A DNA stretch of 53,788 bases from Amycolatopsis orientalis DSM 43388 (GCF_000411975.1 NZ_ASXG01000138.1:1-53788); one strand, 5' to 3'. Numbered from the stretch's first letter, positions 40,071 through 48,093 are shown. Notes: generated from the letters alone by a model not told the origin. Made by a program: numbers and translations.

Positions 40071-41171
40071 GTGAAGATCGCCGACATCCAGCTGCTGAAC
40101 GGGACGCTGCCGCTCGATCCGCCGTTCGACGCCGCGTGGGACCCGGTTCCGCGCACGCGGTTCGACGCGACGGTGGTCAAGGTCGTGACCGACGAGGGCG
40201 TGGTCGGCTACGGCTCCGGCGACACGATGGCGGGCTTCGAGCCCCATGCGGAGTTGTTCCTCGGCCAGGATCCGCTGGCGATCAGCCGGCACGTGCGCGC
40301 GCTGGAGACGATCGCGTTCCACGCCGGGCGGTATTGGCCGCTGGAGATCGCGCTGTGGGACGTCATCGGGAAGGTGCTGGGCGTCCCGGTCGCGACGTTG
40401 TTCGGGGGCGCGGCGGACGCGCTCCCGGCCTACGCGTCCACCGGCCGGATCCTGCCCGCCGGACAGCGGGCCGAGGTGATGGCCGGAATCCGCGAGCGCG
40501 GTTTCGCGGCGGCGAAGATCCGGCTGGCCGCGGACGATTTCGCCGGGGGAATCCGCACCATGCGGGCGGTCCGGGAGGCGGTCGGGCCGGAGATGACGCT
40601 GATGGCCGACCTGAACCAGGCGTGGCGGATGCCCGGCGACGTGCGACCGTCGCTCGATCCTGCGGCGGTCCGGCGCTTCGCGGAAGCACTGCGCGAACTG
40701 GACGTGTTCTGGCTCGAGGAACCGCTGCCGCTGGACGACCGGCCCGGCCTGCGCGCGGTGCGGGACACCGGGGTCCGCGTCGCCGGGGGAGAAATGGTCC
40801 GGACCTTCAGCGAGCTGCTGGACCTGGTCGAATCCGACGCCCTCGACGTCTACCAGCCGGACGTCGCGCTCGCCGCCGGGATGCTGCGCGCCCGCACGCT
40901 CGCCGAGCTGGTGCTGGCGCGCAACCGGCTCTTCACGCCGCACACCTGGTCCAACGGCCTGGGCCTGGTCGCGAACCTGCACGTGACCGCGGGCGTCGGC
41001 GGGGGACCGTACCTCGAATTCCCCTACGACCCGCCGGTCTGGACGCCGCGGCGGCGGGATTTCCTGCTCTCCGCCCCGCTGGACATCGACGCGGACGGCT
41101 TGCTGCACGTGCCGTCCGCGCCCGGGCTGGGCGTCGCGGTCGACGAGGAGCGGTTCGGGAGGAAACCATGA
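40071..41171 (+). CDS. Mandelate racemase/muconate lactonizing-type enolase-superfamily enzyme (366 aa)
   Basis: Catalytic elements are in place: K149-x-R151 in AAKIRLA, metal ligands D180 (MADLNQAW), E216 (WLEEP) and E241 (GGEM), and the D264/H291 dyad with PHTWSNGLG. The dyad and KxR motif suggest an acid-sugar dehydratase or epimerase that abstracts a proton next to a carboxylate. The GTG at 40071 directly abuts a GGAGG, which is too close for a normal Shine-Dalgarno, so initiation is odd. Its stop overlaps the next gene by 4 bases (ATGA). The substrate is unknown. Confidence 0.9.
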   Translation: MKIADIQLLNGTLPLDPPFDAAWDPVPRTRFDATVVKVVTDEGVVGYGSGDTMAGFEPHAELFLGQDPLAISRHVRALETIAFHAGRYWPLEIALWDVIGKVLGVPVATLFGGAADALPAYASTGRILPAGQRAEVMAGIRERGFAAAKIRLAADDFAGGIRTMRAVREAVGPEMTLMADLNQAWRMPGDVRPSLDPAAVRRFAEALRELDVFWLEEPLPLDDRPGLRAVRDTGVRVAGGEMVRTFSELLDLVESDALDVYQPDVALAAGMLRARTLAELVLARNRLFTPHTWSNGLGLVANLHVTAGVGGGPYLEFPYDPPVWTPRRRDFLLSAPLDIDADGLLHVPSAPGLGVAVDEERFGRKP

Positions 41172-42343
41172 CGGACACTCGCATCCCGGCCATCGACATC
41201 GGCCCCTATCCGGCGGCCGCCTTCGCCGTCGGCGCGGTTGAACGGTTGCCGCGACTGGTCCGGACGACGGGCGCGCGGAAGGTCGTGCTGGTCAGCGATC
41301 GCGGCCTGAGGGCAACGGCATTGCCGGAGCAGGCAACGGATTTGCTGCGGCAAGACGGTCTCGCGGTCGAGGTTTTCGCTGAAGTGCATCCCAACCCGAC
41401 CACCGACGACGTCGATGCGGGCGGTGCCTTTGTGCGCGCTGCTGGCGCGCAAGCGGTGCTCTCGCTGGGCGGCGGCTCCGCTTTGGACGCTGCGAAGGCG
41501 ATCGCGCTGGCCGCCGTCAACGACTGCCCGGCCGCTGAGCTGACTTGGAGCACCGAAGCTTCGGCGGAGCTAGCGCCCGCGTTGCCGATCATCGCGATCC
41601 CGACGACCTCCGGCACCGGCTCGGAATGCAACGACCTCGGGGTCATCACCGACCCGCGCCGACAACGCAAATGCTATCTGGGCGGCCCGACTTGCCTTGC
41701 CCGGTATGCCCTTCTCGACCCGGCACTCACCCGGAGCCTGCCGCCGCGCGCGACGGCCGCGGCCGGAATCGACTGCCTGACCCACGCCGTGGAGTCCTTC
41801 CTTTCCGCCCGGCCGAATCCGTGGGCGGATGGTCTGGACCTGCAAGCCTTCCGGCTGGTCGCGGTGAACCTGCGTCGCGCGGTGGCCGCCGGCGGAGATC
41901 TGGAGGCGCGGGCGAACCTGATGCTCGCCGCGCATACCGCGGGCCTGGCGATGCGCACCACCGGACTCGGCGTGGTGCACGGCATCGGGCACTCCCTCGG
42001 CGGCCGGTTCGATCTGCCGCACGGCCAGGCGCTGGCCCTGGTGCTCGGCGAATGCCTGCGGTTCAACCGCGCGGTGCGGGAAGGCCGCTTGGCGCGCCTG
42101 GCGGAACCGCTGGGCGTCGCGGATGCCCGGGCATCGGCCGCGCACAACGCGGACGCGGCGATCGCGGCGGTCGAACGCCTGGTCGCGGAGGTCGAGCTGA
42201 CCGGCCGGCTGCGCGATTTCGGGGTCGGCGAAGGGGATCTGCCGGATTTGGTGGCTGACACGCTGGCGGACGGGGTGCTGGCGAACACGCCGCGGGAGGT
42301 CGCGGCGGGGGACGTGGCTGGGATTCTCCGCTCGGTCTGGTAG
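41168..42343 (+). CDS. Iron-containing alcohol dehydrogenase (391 aa)
   Basis: Family motifs are clear: SLGGGSALDAAKAIAL for NAD binding, PTTSGTGSECN, the metal site beginning GIDCLTHAVES, and VHGIGHSLGGRFDLPHGQALA. It oxidises an alcohol or reduces an aldehyde/keto group with NAD(P)H. It overlaps the enolase-superfamily gene by 4 bases, so the two products probably act in succession, for example dehydration then reduction. IclR is the probable regulator. Confidence 0.92.
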   Translation: MTDTRIPAIDIGPYPAAAFAVGAVERLPRLVRTTGARKVVLVSDRGLRATALPEQATDLLRQDGLAVEVFAEVHPNPTTDDVDAGGAFVRAAGAQAVLSLGGGSALDAAKAIALAAVNDCPAAELTWSTEASAELAPALPIIAIPTTSGTGSECNDLGVITDPRRQRKCYLGGPTCLARYALLDPALTRSLPPRATAAAGIDCLTHAVESFLSARPNPWADGLDLQAFRLVAVNLRRAVAAGGDLEARANLMLAAHTAGLAMRTTGLGVVHGIGHSLGGRFDLPHGQALALVLGECLRFNRAVREGRLARLAEPLGVADARASAAHNADAAIAAVERLVAEVELTGRLRDFGVGEGDLPDLVADTLADGVLANTPREVAAGDVAGILRSVW

Positions 42344-42679
42344 TCCGCGGCGGGAACCGGCGAGGTCGAACATGCCTCGCGAATTCCGTTGTGTTGCAAC
42401 GGTTCGTCGAGCAGGATCGCGGCCGCACATCTCTCGCTGGGGGTGCGGTGGCGCTGCGGAGCGCGGTGCCGGGGAGCGGGTGACGGAGATTCCGGCCGAG
42501 CGCGGGGAGGCGGGCGAAGCTCCGGCGTGAGGTGCGGGGATAATCGCTGCGGTGGCGCTGCTGGTGCTGACTGCGGTGGCGCTGCGGAGCGCGGTGCCGG
42601 GGAGCGGGTGACGGAGATTCCGGCCGAGCGCGGGGAGGCGGGCGAAGCTCCGGCGTGAGGTGCGGGGATAATCGCTGCG
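42344..42679. other. Repeat-bearing spacer after the alcohol dehydrogenase gene
   Basis: No intact gene is supported here. The stretch is mainly two copies of a 113-bp repeat whose period is 128 bases. Because 128 is not a multiple of three, the repeat units are read in different frames. Confidence 0.6.
42444..42556 (+). repeat. 113-bp direct repeat, copy 1
   Basis: Identical to 42572-42684. It begins TGCGGTGGCGCTGCGG and ends TAATCGCTGCGGTGGC. Confidence 0.9.
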
Positions 42680-42684
42680 GTGGC
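42572..42684 (+). repeat. 113-bp direct repeat, copy 2
   Basis: Identical to 42444-42556. Its last five bases, GTGGC, contain the GTG start codon of the frameshifted gene at 42680, so copy 1 also carries a duplicated gene start. Confidence 0.9.
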
Positions 42685-43104
42685 CACTCTGCGCTTCGCC
42701 TTCCATCCGTCCGCCGAGCTGGACGTCCCGGTCGTAGTGCCCTACGTCGACGACGTCGCGCTCACCGAGCTGATCGACCGGTTCGAACTCGGCGCCGGGA
42801 TGTCCCCGGCCGGGGAGGCCTATGGCGGCCTCGTCCCGCGCGAGTTCAGCGGCACGATGACGAGCACTTCCACGGTCTCGGCGCGGAGGAAGGCAAGACC
42901 GCGCTGCTGGCCTGCGGGTGCGGGCACTCGGGCTGCTGGCCGCTGCTGGCGCGCATCACCGTGACCGAGGACGAGGTCGTCTGGGATTCATTCGGGCAAC
43001 CGCACCGGCCGGAGCGGGATTACCGCGGGTTCGGGCCGTTCCGGTTCGCCCGGGCCCCGTATGCCGCGGCGGTGCTCCGCTTCGCGTCCGCTCTTGCCCT
43101 TTAG
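42680..43104 (+). pseudogene. Frameshifted hypothetical gene (unrecognised family)
   Basis: The first frame reads ATLRFAFHPSAELDVPVVVPYVDD and onward to YGGLVPREF. It then degenerates into Ser/Arg-rich sequence. A second frame carries on with DEHFHGLGAEEGKTALLACGCGHSGCWPLLARITVTEDEVVWDSF to the stop at 43104. The two halves look like one cytoplasmic protein of about 141 residues joined at about 42850-42860. The total length of 425 bases is one base short of whole codons, so a single missing base explains it. It may be a real inactivation or a sequencing error. The CxCxxxGCW motif recalls a small metal-binding fold; no function is claimed. Confidence 0.7.
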
Positions 43105-43140
43105 TCTGCGCGAAGATAGTCTCTGCGCAGAATAACTGGA
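43102..43140. promoter_or_regulatory. Operator/promoter region of the SRPBCC-marR pair
   Basis: AGTCTGCGC (from 43103) is echoed by AGTCTCTGCGCAG (from 43118). The second copy contains a perfect 10-base palindrome TCTGCGCAGA at 43122-43131. A GATAGT at 43115-43120 could be a -10 element. The palindrome would then lie at the transcription start, suitable for MarR control. Confidence 0.45.
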
Positions 43141-43149
43141 GGAGCGATC

Positions 43150-43563
43150 ATGTGGACCACTGACTACCGCGCGGAGACCCCGGCGAGCCCGGAGGCGGTG
43201 TGGGCGGCGTTGCGGGACCTGCATAGCGGCACGCCGCTCGGCGAGCGCAGCGACCGGTTCGAACTGCACGGACCGTTCGAGAAGGGCACCGAACTGTCGG
43301 TCACGCCGCAGGGGCAGGACACGTTCCGTTCGCGCATCACGGAGTTGCTCGAGAACGAGGTCTACGAGGACGAAACGCGCTTCGGCGAGACAGTGCTGCG
43401 GTTCCGGCACACGCTCGTCCCGCTCGCGAACGGCGGCACACGCGTCACGCATCGCCTGGAGATCGAGGGGGAGGCGGGTCCGGAGCTGGGACCGCAGATC
43501 AGCGAGGATTTCCCGGCCGCCATGAGCGATTTGCTGGCCAGCGCGGAGCGGTCGGCGCGATGA
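43150..43563 (+). CDS. SRPBCC-family protein (137 aa)
   Basis: The helix-grip pattern MWTTDYRAETPASPEAVWAALRDL, followed by RFRHTLVPLANGGTRVTHRLEI, indicates a polyketide-cyclase/SRPBCC fold that binds a hydrophobic ligand. ATG at 43150 has GGAGGAG 5 bases upstream. Its stop overlaps the marR start (ATGA). This is a second regulator-SRPBCC pair in the window, of different regulator type from the one at 13.3 kb. Confidence 0.85.
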   Translation: MWTTDYRAETPASPEAVWAALRDLHSGTPLGERSDRFELHGPFEKGTELSVTPQGQDTFRSRITELLENEVYEDETRFGETVLRFRHTLVPLANGGTRVTHRLEIEGEAGPELGPQISEDFPAAMSDLLASAERSAR

Positions 43564-43988
43564 CGCGGTTCGCGGGCCCGGGCGACAGTCCGGGCTTCCT
43601 GCTGTGGCACGTGACTCTGGCGTGGCAGCGGCGGATCCGGCAGACGCTCGAACCGCTGGGTCTCACCCACGTCCAGTTCGTGCTGCTCGCGTGCTGCTGG
43701 TGGATGGAAACGCACGGCGCTCCGCCGCGGCAGCAGGAGCTGGCGGCGCAGGCGGGCACCGACATCAAGATGACGTCCCAGGTGATCGCCCGGCTGGAGG
43801 CGGCCGGGCTGGTGACGCGGACGGTCGACGCGGGGGACACTCGCGCGAAACTGGTGCGGTTGACCGAAAAGGGCCGGGAGCTCGCCGGGCAGGCGGTGAC
43901 CGCGGTGGAGCGGGTGGACGTGGAGATGTTCGGCGCCGAGGCCGGCCCGTTGCTGCGGACGCTGCGGTCGGTGCTCGACGCGGAGTGA
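43560..43988 (+). CDS. MarR-family transcriptional regulator (142 aa)
   Basis: The protein shows the MarR fold: WQRRIRQTLEPLGLTHVQFVLLACCWWMETHG, then the HTH QQELAAQAGTDIKMTSQVIARLEAAGLVTR with wing DAGDTRAKLVRLTEKG (residues about 60-102). Two adjacent cysteines in LACCWW could respond to oxidants. Translational coupling to the SRPBCC gene suggests that it represses the pair and senses the ligand that SRPBCC handles. Confidence 0.9.
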   Translation: MTRFAGPGDSPGFLLWHVTLAWQRRIRQTLEPLGLTHVQFVLLACCWWMETHGAPPRQQELAAQAGTDIKMTSQVIARLEAAGLVTRTVDAGDTRAKLVRLTEKGRELAGQAVTAVERVDVEMFGAEAGPLLRTLRSVLDAE

Positions 43989-44052
43989 TCGCGGCTCGCC
44001 GCTGGTGCGGTCGGTTGCCGGGGCAACCGGACTCAGGTTCCCTCGCGGACTT

Positions 44053-44181
44053 CGGGGCGGGATCGAGGAGGACGACGAATTCGTCACCGCCCATGCGGGC
44101 AACCGCGTTCGTGCGCCGGGAACTGACGGGGATTCGGCGGGCAAAGTCCGCCCGAGTCCCTGAGCTGACGATGTGCCCGCT
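44053..44181 (-). pseudogene. Relic of a GGDEF (diguanylate cyclase) domain
   Basis: On the minus strand the phrase ARMGGDEFVVLLDPAP (44100-44053) matches the GGDEF signature R-x-GGDEF-xx-LL exactly, preceded by FARRIPVSSRRTNAV, which resembles the region before it. There is no complete domain or start on either side, so this is a degenerate remnant of a cyclic-di-GMP gene. Confidence 0.65.
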
Positions 44182-44219
44182 CGCGGTGAGCGACGCGGGG
44201 ATCACGGGGTCCGGCAGCA

Positions 44220-44256
44220 GCGGGCCCCGCCTCACGGAAGCGGAGACGGGGCCCGC
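44220..44256 (-). terminator. Terminator hairpin of the secreted HEXXH protein gene
   Basis: GCGGGCCCCGCCTC (44220-44233) pairs with GAGACGGGGCCCGC (44243-44256) with one mismatch across a 9-base loop. It lies 5 bases past the stop codon of the minus-strand gene. Confidence 0.7.
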
Positions 44257-44261
44257 GTGGC

Positions 44262-45404
44262 TCAGTGCGCCGCGGCCAGCGCCGCCGTGGCGGGCGGCAT
44301 CAGCTTCGGGTATTCCTTCTGGAACTTCTCGATCATCTTCGCGGACGGGATGATCCGGTTCGGGTTGTTCTGGCTCACCGCCTGCTTCTCGCCCCACGCG
44401 CCGGCGGCCTTGCGCTGGTCGGGAGTGCCGTGGCTGTGGTAACAGTCGCCGATGGAGGCGTCGAGGTAGGTGACCTCCTGCTGGGTGCGGGCGTTCCAGG
44501 CCTCGCCCTTCGCGTGCGCGACGAAGTAGCCGCCGTAGGCGTCCGGGCCCATCTCCGCGGACTCATTGCGCGGGTAGTTGTCGTGGGCGAAGTCGACCTG
44601 GTGGCCGTACTCGTGGCCGACGACCGCTTCCACCGACACGTCGTCGAAGCCGAGCTGGTTGACCACGTCGAGCAGGCCGTCGCCGAGCATGATGCGCTTG
44701 CCGCCGAGGCTGTCGGCCGGGGCGGAGAACGCGTTCAGGGTGAGCAGCGGGTGGCGGCCGCCCTGCAGAGCCGGGACCTCGTACAGCACCTTGGTCGCGA
44801 GCGCGCCCGCTTCGGCGGCCCGCTTCGGGTCGAGGCCGAGCTTGAACGTCTGCGTCGTGCGCTCCTGGCTGCCCAGGTCGGTGCCCTTCCAGGCGACCAG
44901 CTGGATGTTCCAGCTCTCGATGTCCCAGAACCCGCGCAGCTTGGCGATCGTCGCGCCGGCGCGCGGCGTGTACTGGCCGTCGGTGCCGAAGACCTGCGGG
45001 GTCTTGTCGCTGGCGACGGCCTGGGTGTAGAGCTGGCCGATCGCGCTCAGCGCGCTGAGCGCCTTGCCCTCGGTCGGGGTCAGCGCGGAGGCGAGCTTGT
45101 TCGCATACGTCAGCAGCGATCCTTCGGTGCAGCCCGGGATCGGGCCCTGCGCGGCGTGCGCCTGCTGGCCGGGCCGCTTGACCGGCGAGTCGAACAGCGG
45201 GTCGACGCCGCGCAGCGCGTTCGCCGGCAACCCGTTGTAGAGGTCTTCGACGTCCTGGTAGAGCTGCGCGATGTCCTGGTCGACCGACGTGGGCTCGGCC
45301 GCCCGCGGCGCCGCGGTCGCCGGGACGGCCGTGGCCACCGTCAGCGCCGCGAGGGCGCCCGCCGCGGCGAGCGTTCTGCCGAGAATTCTGGTCCGTTTTC
45401 GCAT
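44262..45404 (-). CDS. Secreted HEXXH putative zinc metallopeptidase (380 aa)
   Basis: A Sec signal peptide RTLAAAGALAALTVATAVPATA ends near residue 31. The zinc motif HEYGH is at 264-268, with a possible third ligand E284 in the ESAEMGPDAYGGYF block (ExxxDA pattern, gluzincin-like). Two cysteine sites (C92 and C321) could form a disulfide. The protein is therefore exported and probably a protease of the cell surface or medium. Specific family not recognised. ATG at 45404 follows GAGGGG. Confidence 0.78.
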   Translation of the reverse strand: MRKRTRILGRTLAAAGALAALTVATAVPATAAPRAAEPTSVDQDIAQLYQDVEDLYNGLPANALRGVDPLFDSPVKRPGQQAHAAQGPIPGCTEGSLLTYANKLASALTPTEGKALSALSAIGQLYTQAVASDKTPQVFGTDGQYTPRAGATIAKLRGFWDIESWNIQLVAWKGTDLGSQERTTQTFKLGLDPKRAAEAGALATKVLYEVPALQGGRHPLLTLNAFSAPADSLGGKRIMLGDGLLDVVNQLGFDDVSVEAVVGHEYGHQVDFAHDNYPRNESAEMGPDAYGGYFVAHAKGEAWNARTQQEVTYLDASIGDCYHSHGTPDQRKAAGAWGEKQAVSQNNPNRIIPSAKMIEKFQKEYPKLMPPATAALAAAH

Positions 45405-45552
45405 GGGCCCCTCATTCCGGTTTCAAGATCACCAAGTACGGCCACCCTAAGACGATCTTGGGCGCGGAAACCGGGCCGGGGAAAAGAACCCCGGGATGGC
45501 CCACGCCTTTCGGCGGGTTTTCGCCCGGCGGACATCGGCCGAAAGTACTATC

Positions 45553-45569
45553 GGGCGACTTCGTCGCCC
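45553..45569 (-). terminator. Possible terminator after the APC transporter gene
   Basis: GGGCGAC-TTC-GTCGCCC is a perfect 7-base hairpin 34 bases past the transporter stop (minus strand). There is no T-run, so the call is weak. The rest of the 45405-45602 spacer shows one further small dyad, CCGGGG-N7-CCCCGG at 45476-45494. Confidence 0.4.
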
Positions 45570-45602
45570 CTCCGGGAAACGGGACTCGGAAAAACGGCCT
45601 GG

Positions 45603-47393
45603 CTAAGCCCCGATCCGGAACCGCATCCGGCAGACGACGGCGTCGGTCCGGCGGCGCAGCGCCCGCGTCAGCACCGCGCCGCGGCGGTTCTGCAGGACGC
45701 GCTGCCAGACGTGCTCCGGCTCGATCTCGGCGACCAGGACGAACACGTGGCATCCGCCGTGCCGGCGAAGGTGTTCCACGATCGGCTCGCCGAGGCGGCG
45801 GCGTTCGTCGTGCAGCTGGACCAGCCGGACGTCCGGATGCCACCGTTCCCACGCTTCGACGAATTCGCGCGCGGCGGTCTCTTCTTCGGGATGCGTCACG
45901 TGGACGGCCTCGACGCGGTCGCCGAGCGAGAGCGCGGCGGCGAGCGCGTCGCGGGTCAGCCGGGAAACCGTGTGGACCGGGACGACGACCAGTGCCCGGT
46001 TGGGACGCGGCGGGGGAGGGATGCGCCCGAGTTCGAGGCGCTCGCCGATCCGGCGGTAGGTGCGGTGGACCCATTCCATCAGCAGCACGAGGACCGGAAG
46101 CGAGACGACGATCAGCCAGCCGCCTTCGGCGAATTTCGTCGCGGCGACGACCACCGCGGCGAGCCCGGTCAGCAGCGCGCCGAAACCGTTGAGCGCGGCT
46201 TTTCCGCGCCAGCCGCGCGGGCGGGAACGGAACCAGTGCCGCACCATTCCGGTTTGCGACAAGGTGAAACCGACGAACACTCCGATCGCGAACAGCGGAA
46301 CCAGAGTGTTCATGTCGCCCTTCGCGAGGAGCAGCAGCAACGCCGAGGCGAGAGCGAGGAAACCGACGCCGTAGCGATACACCTGCCGTTCGGCGCGCAG
46401 GGCGAAAACGTGCGGCAGGTTGTGGTGTTTCGCGAGCAGTTGCGCCAGCACCGGAAGCCCGCCGAAGGACGTGTTCGCGGCCAGCGCCAGCAGCACCACG
46501 GTGGAGAATTGCACCACGTAGTAACCGAAACCGTTCCCGAGCGATGCGGACGTCACTTGCGACAGCACGGTCACGCCGTCGACTGGATGGAGGGAGAACT
46601 TGCCGATCAGCACGGCGATTCCGAGCAGCATCACCGCCAGCAGGCCGCCGAGCGCGACCTCGGCTCGCTGCGCCCGGCGGACCCGCGGGGCGCGGAAGGA
46701 CGGGACGGCGTTGGCGATCGCTTCGACGCCGGTCAAGGCCGCGCAGCCGTTCGCGAAAGCCTTGAGCAGCAACAGGATGCCGACCGGCTGGAGATTCTGC
46801 AGCGGTCCATTCGCGACAGTCGCGGCCGGAGCGTCGCGGAAGAGCCCGATCACGACCACTAGGAGAATCGACGCGACGAACACCGCCGTCGGCACGATGA
46901 ACGCCCGCGCGCTTTCGGCGATGCCGCGGAAGTTGACGGCGGTGAGCAGCGCGAGCACGCCGAGGCAAAGCCACAGCCGGTACGGCAGCAGCGCGGGAAA
47001 CGCCGAGGTCAACGCGGCGACCCCGGCGGCGACCGACACCGCGACGTTCAGCACGTAGTCGACGATCAGCGAGGCCGCCGCGACGAGCGACGCGCGGCGG
47101 CCGAGATGGGCGCGGCTCACCCCGTAGGCCCCGCCGCCGTCCGGGAACGCGGCGATGACCTGCCGGTACGACAGGGTCAGCACGGCCAGCAGGAGGGCGA
47201 TCGCGAGCGTGACGGGCAGGGTGAAGCCGAGCCCGGCGCCGCCCGCGACGGCCAGGACGAGCACGATCGCCTCGGGGCCGTAGGCGACCGACGCCATCGC
47301 GTCGAGGGACAGCGCGGCGAGGCCGCCGACGACGGAGAGCCGGTGCCGGTCGGCGGCTCGCGGCGTTTCCGGGCGGGACAAGGTTGCGGTCAC
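45603..47393 (-). CDS. APC-superfamily transporter, KimA/YdaO-like (596 aa)
   Basis: About twelve membrane helices run from residue about 20 to 430, with GGLAALSLDAMASVAYGPEAIVL and FPDGGGAYGVSR as the APC-type conserved loops. A cytoplasmic C-terminal domain of about 160 residues (NRALVVVPVHTVSRLT onward) resembles a universal-stress-like regulatory domain. This architecture matches KimA, the potassium importer of Bacillus. GTG at 47393 is the start. No c-di-AMP riboswitch is seen upstream, unlike many relatives. Transport of potassium is inference. Confidence 0.85.
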   Translation of the reverse strand: MTATLSRPETPRAADRHRLSVVGGLAALSLDAMASVAYGPEAIVLVLAVAGGAGLGFTLPVTLAIALLLAVLTLSYRQVIAAFPDGGGAYGVSRAHLGRRASLVAAASLIVDYVLNVAVSVAAGVAALTSAFPALLPYRLWLCLGVLALLTAVNFRGIAESARAFIVPTAVFVASILLVVVIGLFRDAPAATVANGPLQNLQPVGILLLLKAFANGCAALTGVEAIANAVPSFRAPRVRRAQRAEVALGGLLAVMLLGIAVLIGKFSLHPVDGVTVLSQVTSASLGNGFGYYVVQFSTVVLLALAANTSFGGLPVLAQLLAKHHNLPHVFALRAERQVYRYGVGFLALASALLLLLAKGDMNTLVPLFAIGVFVGFTLSQTGMVRHWFRSRPRGWRGKAALNGFGALLTGLAAVVVAATKFAEGGWLIVVSLPVLVLLMEWVHRTYRRIGERLELGRIPPPPRPNRALVVVPVHTVSRLTRDALAAALSLGDRVEAVHVTHPEEETAAREFVEAWERWHPDVRLVQLHDERRRLGEPIVEHLRRHGGCHVFVLVAEIEPEHVWQRVLQNRRGAVLTRALRRRTDAVVCRMRFRIGA

Positions 47394-47434
47394 CCGCTCA
47401 GGCTGGCCCCCGGAACGCGTGGGACGGGCGGTTG

Positions 47435-47450
47435 TTGACGCTTTCCTGAC
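47435..47450. promoter_or_regulatory. Response-regulator-like direct repeat TTGAC-N6-CTGAC
   Basis: Two pentamers repeat 11 bases apart (47435-47439 and 47446-47450) upstream of the transporter start. An 11-base period is what OmpR/KdpE-type regulators often bind. Evidence is limited to the spacing. Confidence 0.3.
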
Positions 47451-47453
47451 AGT

Positions 47454-47483
47454 GATCTAGCGAACGGCGATCTAGCGAACGGC
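47454..47483 (+). repeat. Tandem 15-bp repeat, two copies
   Basis: GATCTAGCGAACGGC occurs at 47454-47468 and again immediately at 47469-47483, in the spacer between the transporter and the DUF3040 gene. Confidence 0.9.
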
Positions 47484-47500
47484 GGCGATCGAACGCGGCC

Positions 47501-47779
47501 TCAGCGGGACGGCCCTGCTTTCCAGTGCCGCACCGCGAACGGCCCGCCCAGGAGCAGCGCGAGCCCGACGACCCCGGCCACGATCATGCCCGGCCGCGAG
47601 TCGAACGCTCCGGTCGCGACCAGCACCACGCTGGTGACGATCGCCAGGACCTCCAGCGCGGAGCGGCGCCGTGTCCGACGCCCGGATCCGCGGGCCAGCT
47701 TGGCGCTGAGCCGCGGATCCGTGGCGGACAAATCGCGTTCGATTTCGTTCAGGGCACGCTGTTCCCGGTCGGTCAGCAT
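47501..47779 (-). CDS. DUF3040 membrane protein (92 aa)
   Basis: MLTDREQRALNEIERDLSATDPRLSAKL is the DUF3040 signature. Two hydrophobic helices follow (residues about 42-60 and 66-82). The start overlaps the end of the DUF3618 gene by 7 bases. It is the last gene of a three-gene operon driven by a stress-type promoter at 48528-48552. Confidence 0.9.
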   Translation of the reverse strand: MLTDREQRALNEIERDLSATDPRLSAKLARGSGRRTRRRSALEVLAIVTSVVLVATGAFDSRPGMIVAGVVGLALLLGGPFAVRHWKAGPSR

Positions 47780-48093
47780 GCCTCACCCTGCTTCCGGTGC
47801 GAGTGCCGGCGGCGGAGCAGCAAGCGGAGCACGACCACCCCGCCGAGGACCGCCGCGAACAGCGGCAGCGGGTTGTTCCGGACCGCCTGCGCGCCGGTGC
47901 GGACCTTCTCCGCGGCCGGGGCCGAGACGGTCTTCTCCACCTGTTTGGCCGCCCGGTCGATGGTTTCGTCGACCTTCTCGCCGGCCCGCGTGCGCACGTC
48001 GAGCTTCTGTCCCAGCGCGTCCAGCGTTTCGGCCAATTCCTCGCGGGTGACGTCCCGGTCCGCCCGGGCCTGCTCAACCTTGCGGTCGGTCAT
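47773..48093 (-). CDS. DUF3618 membrane protein (106 aa)
   Basis: ARADRDVTREELAETLDALGQKLDVRTRAGEKVDET is the DUF3618 signature of an amphipathic, coiled-coil-like region. One membrane helix follows near the C-terminus (LPLFAAVLGGVVVLRLLL). It overlaps the upstream holin-like gene by 20 bases and the downstream DUF3040 gene by 7. These proteins are predicted envelope or stress factors of unknown mechanism. Confidence 0.88.
   Translation of the reverse strand: MTDRKVEQARADRDVTREELAETLDALGQKLDVRTRAGEKVDETIDRAAKQVEKTVSAPAAEKVRTGAQAVRNNPLPLFAAVLGGVVVLRLLLRRRHSHRKQGEAC

Noticed and set aside
42344..42706. Short open frames in the 113-bp repeat block
   Set aside because: The period of 128 is not a multiple of three, and the translations share no protein similarity between copies.
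47394..47500. c-di-AMP (ydaO) riboswitch upstream of the KimA-like gene
   Set aside because: The 107-base leader is too short and lacks the conserved core that I would expect.
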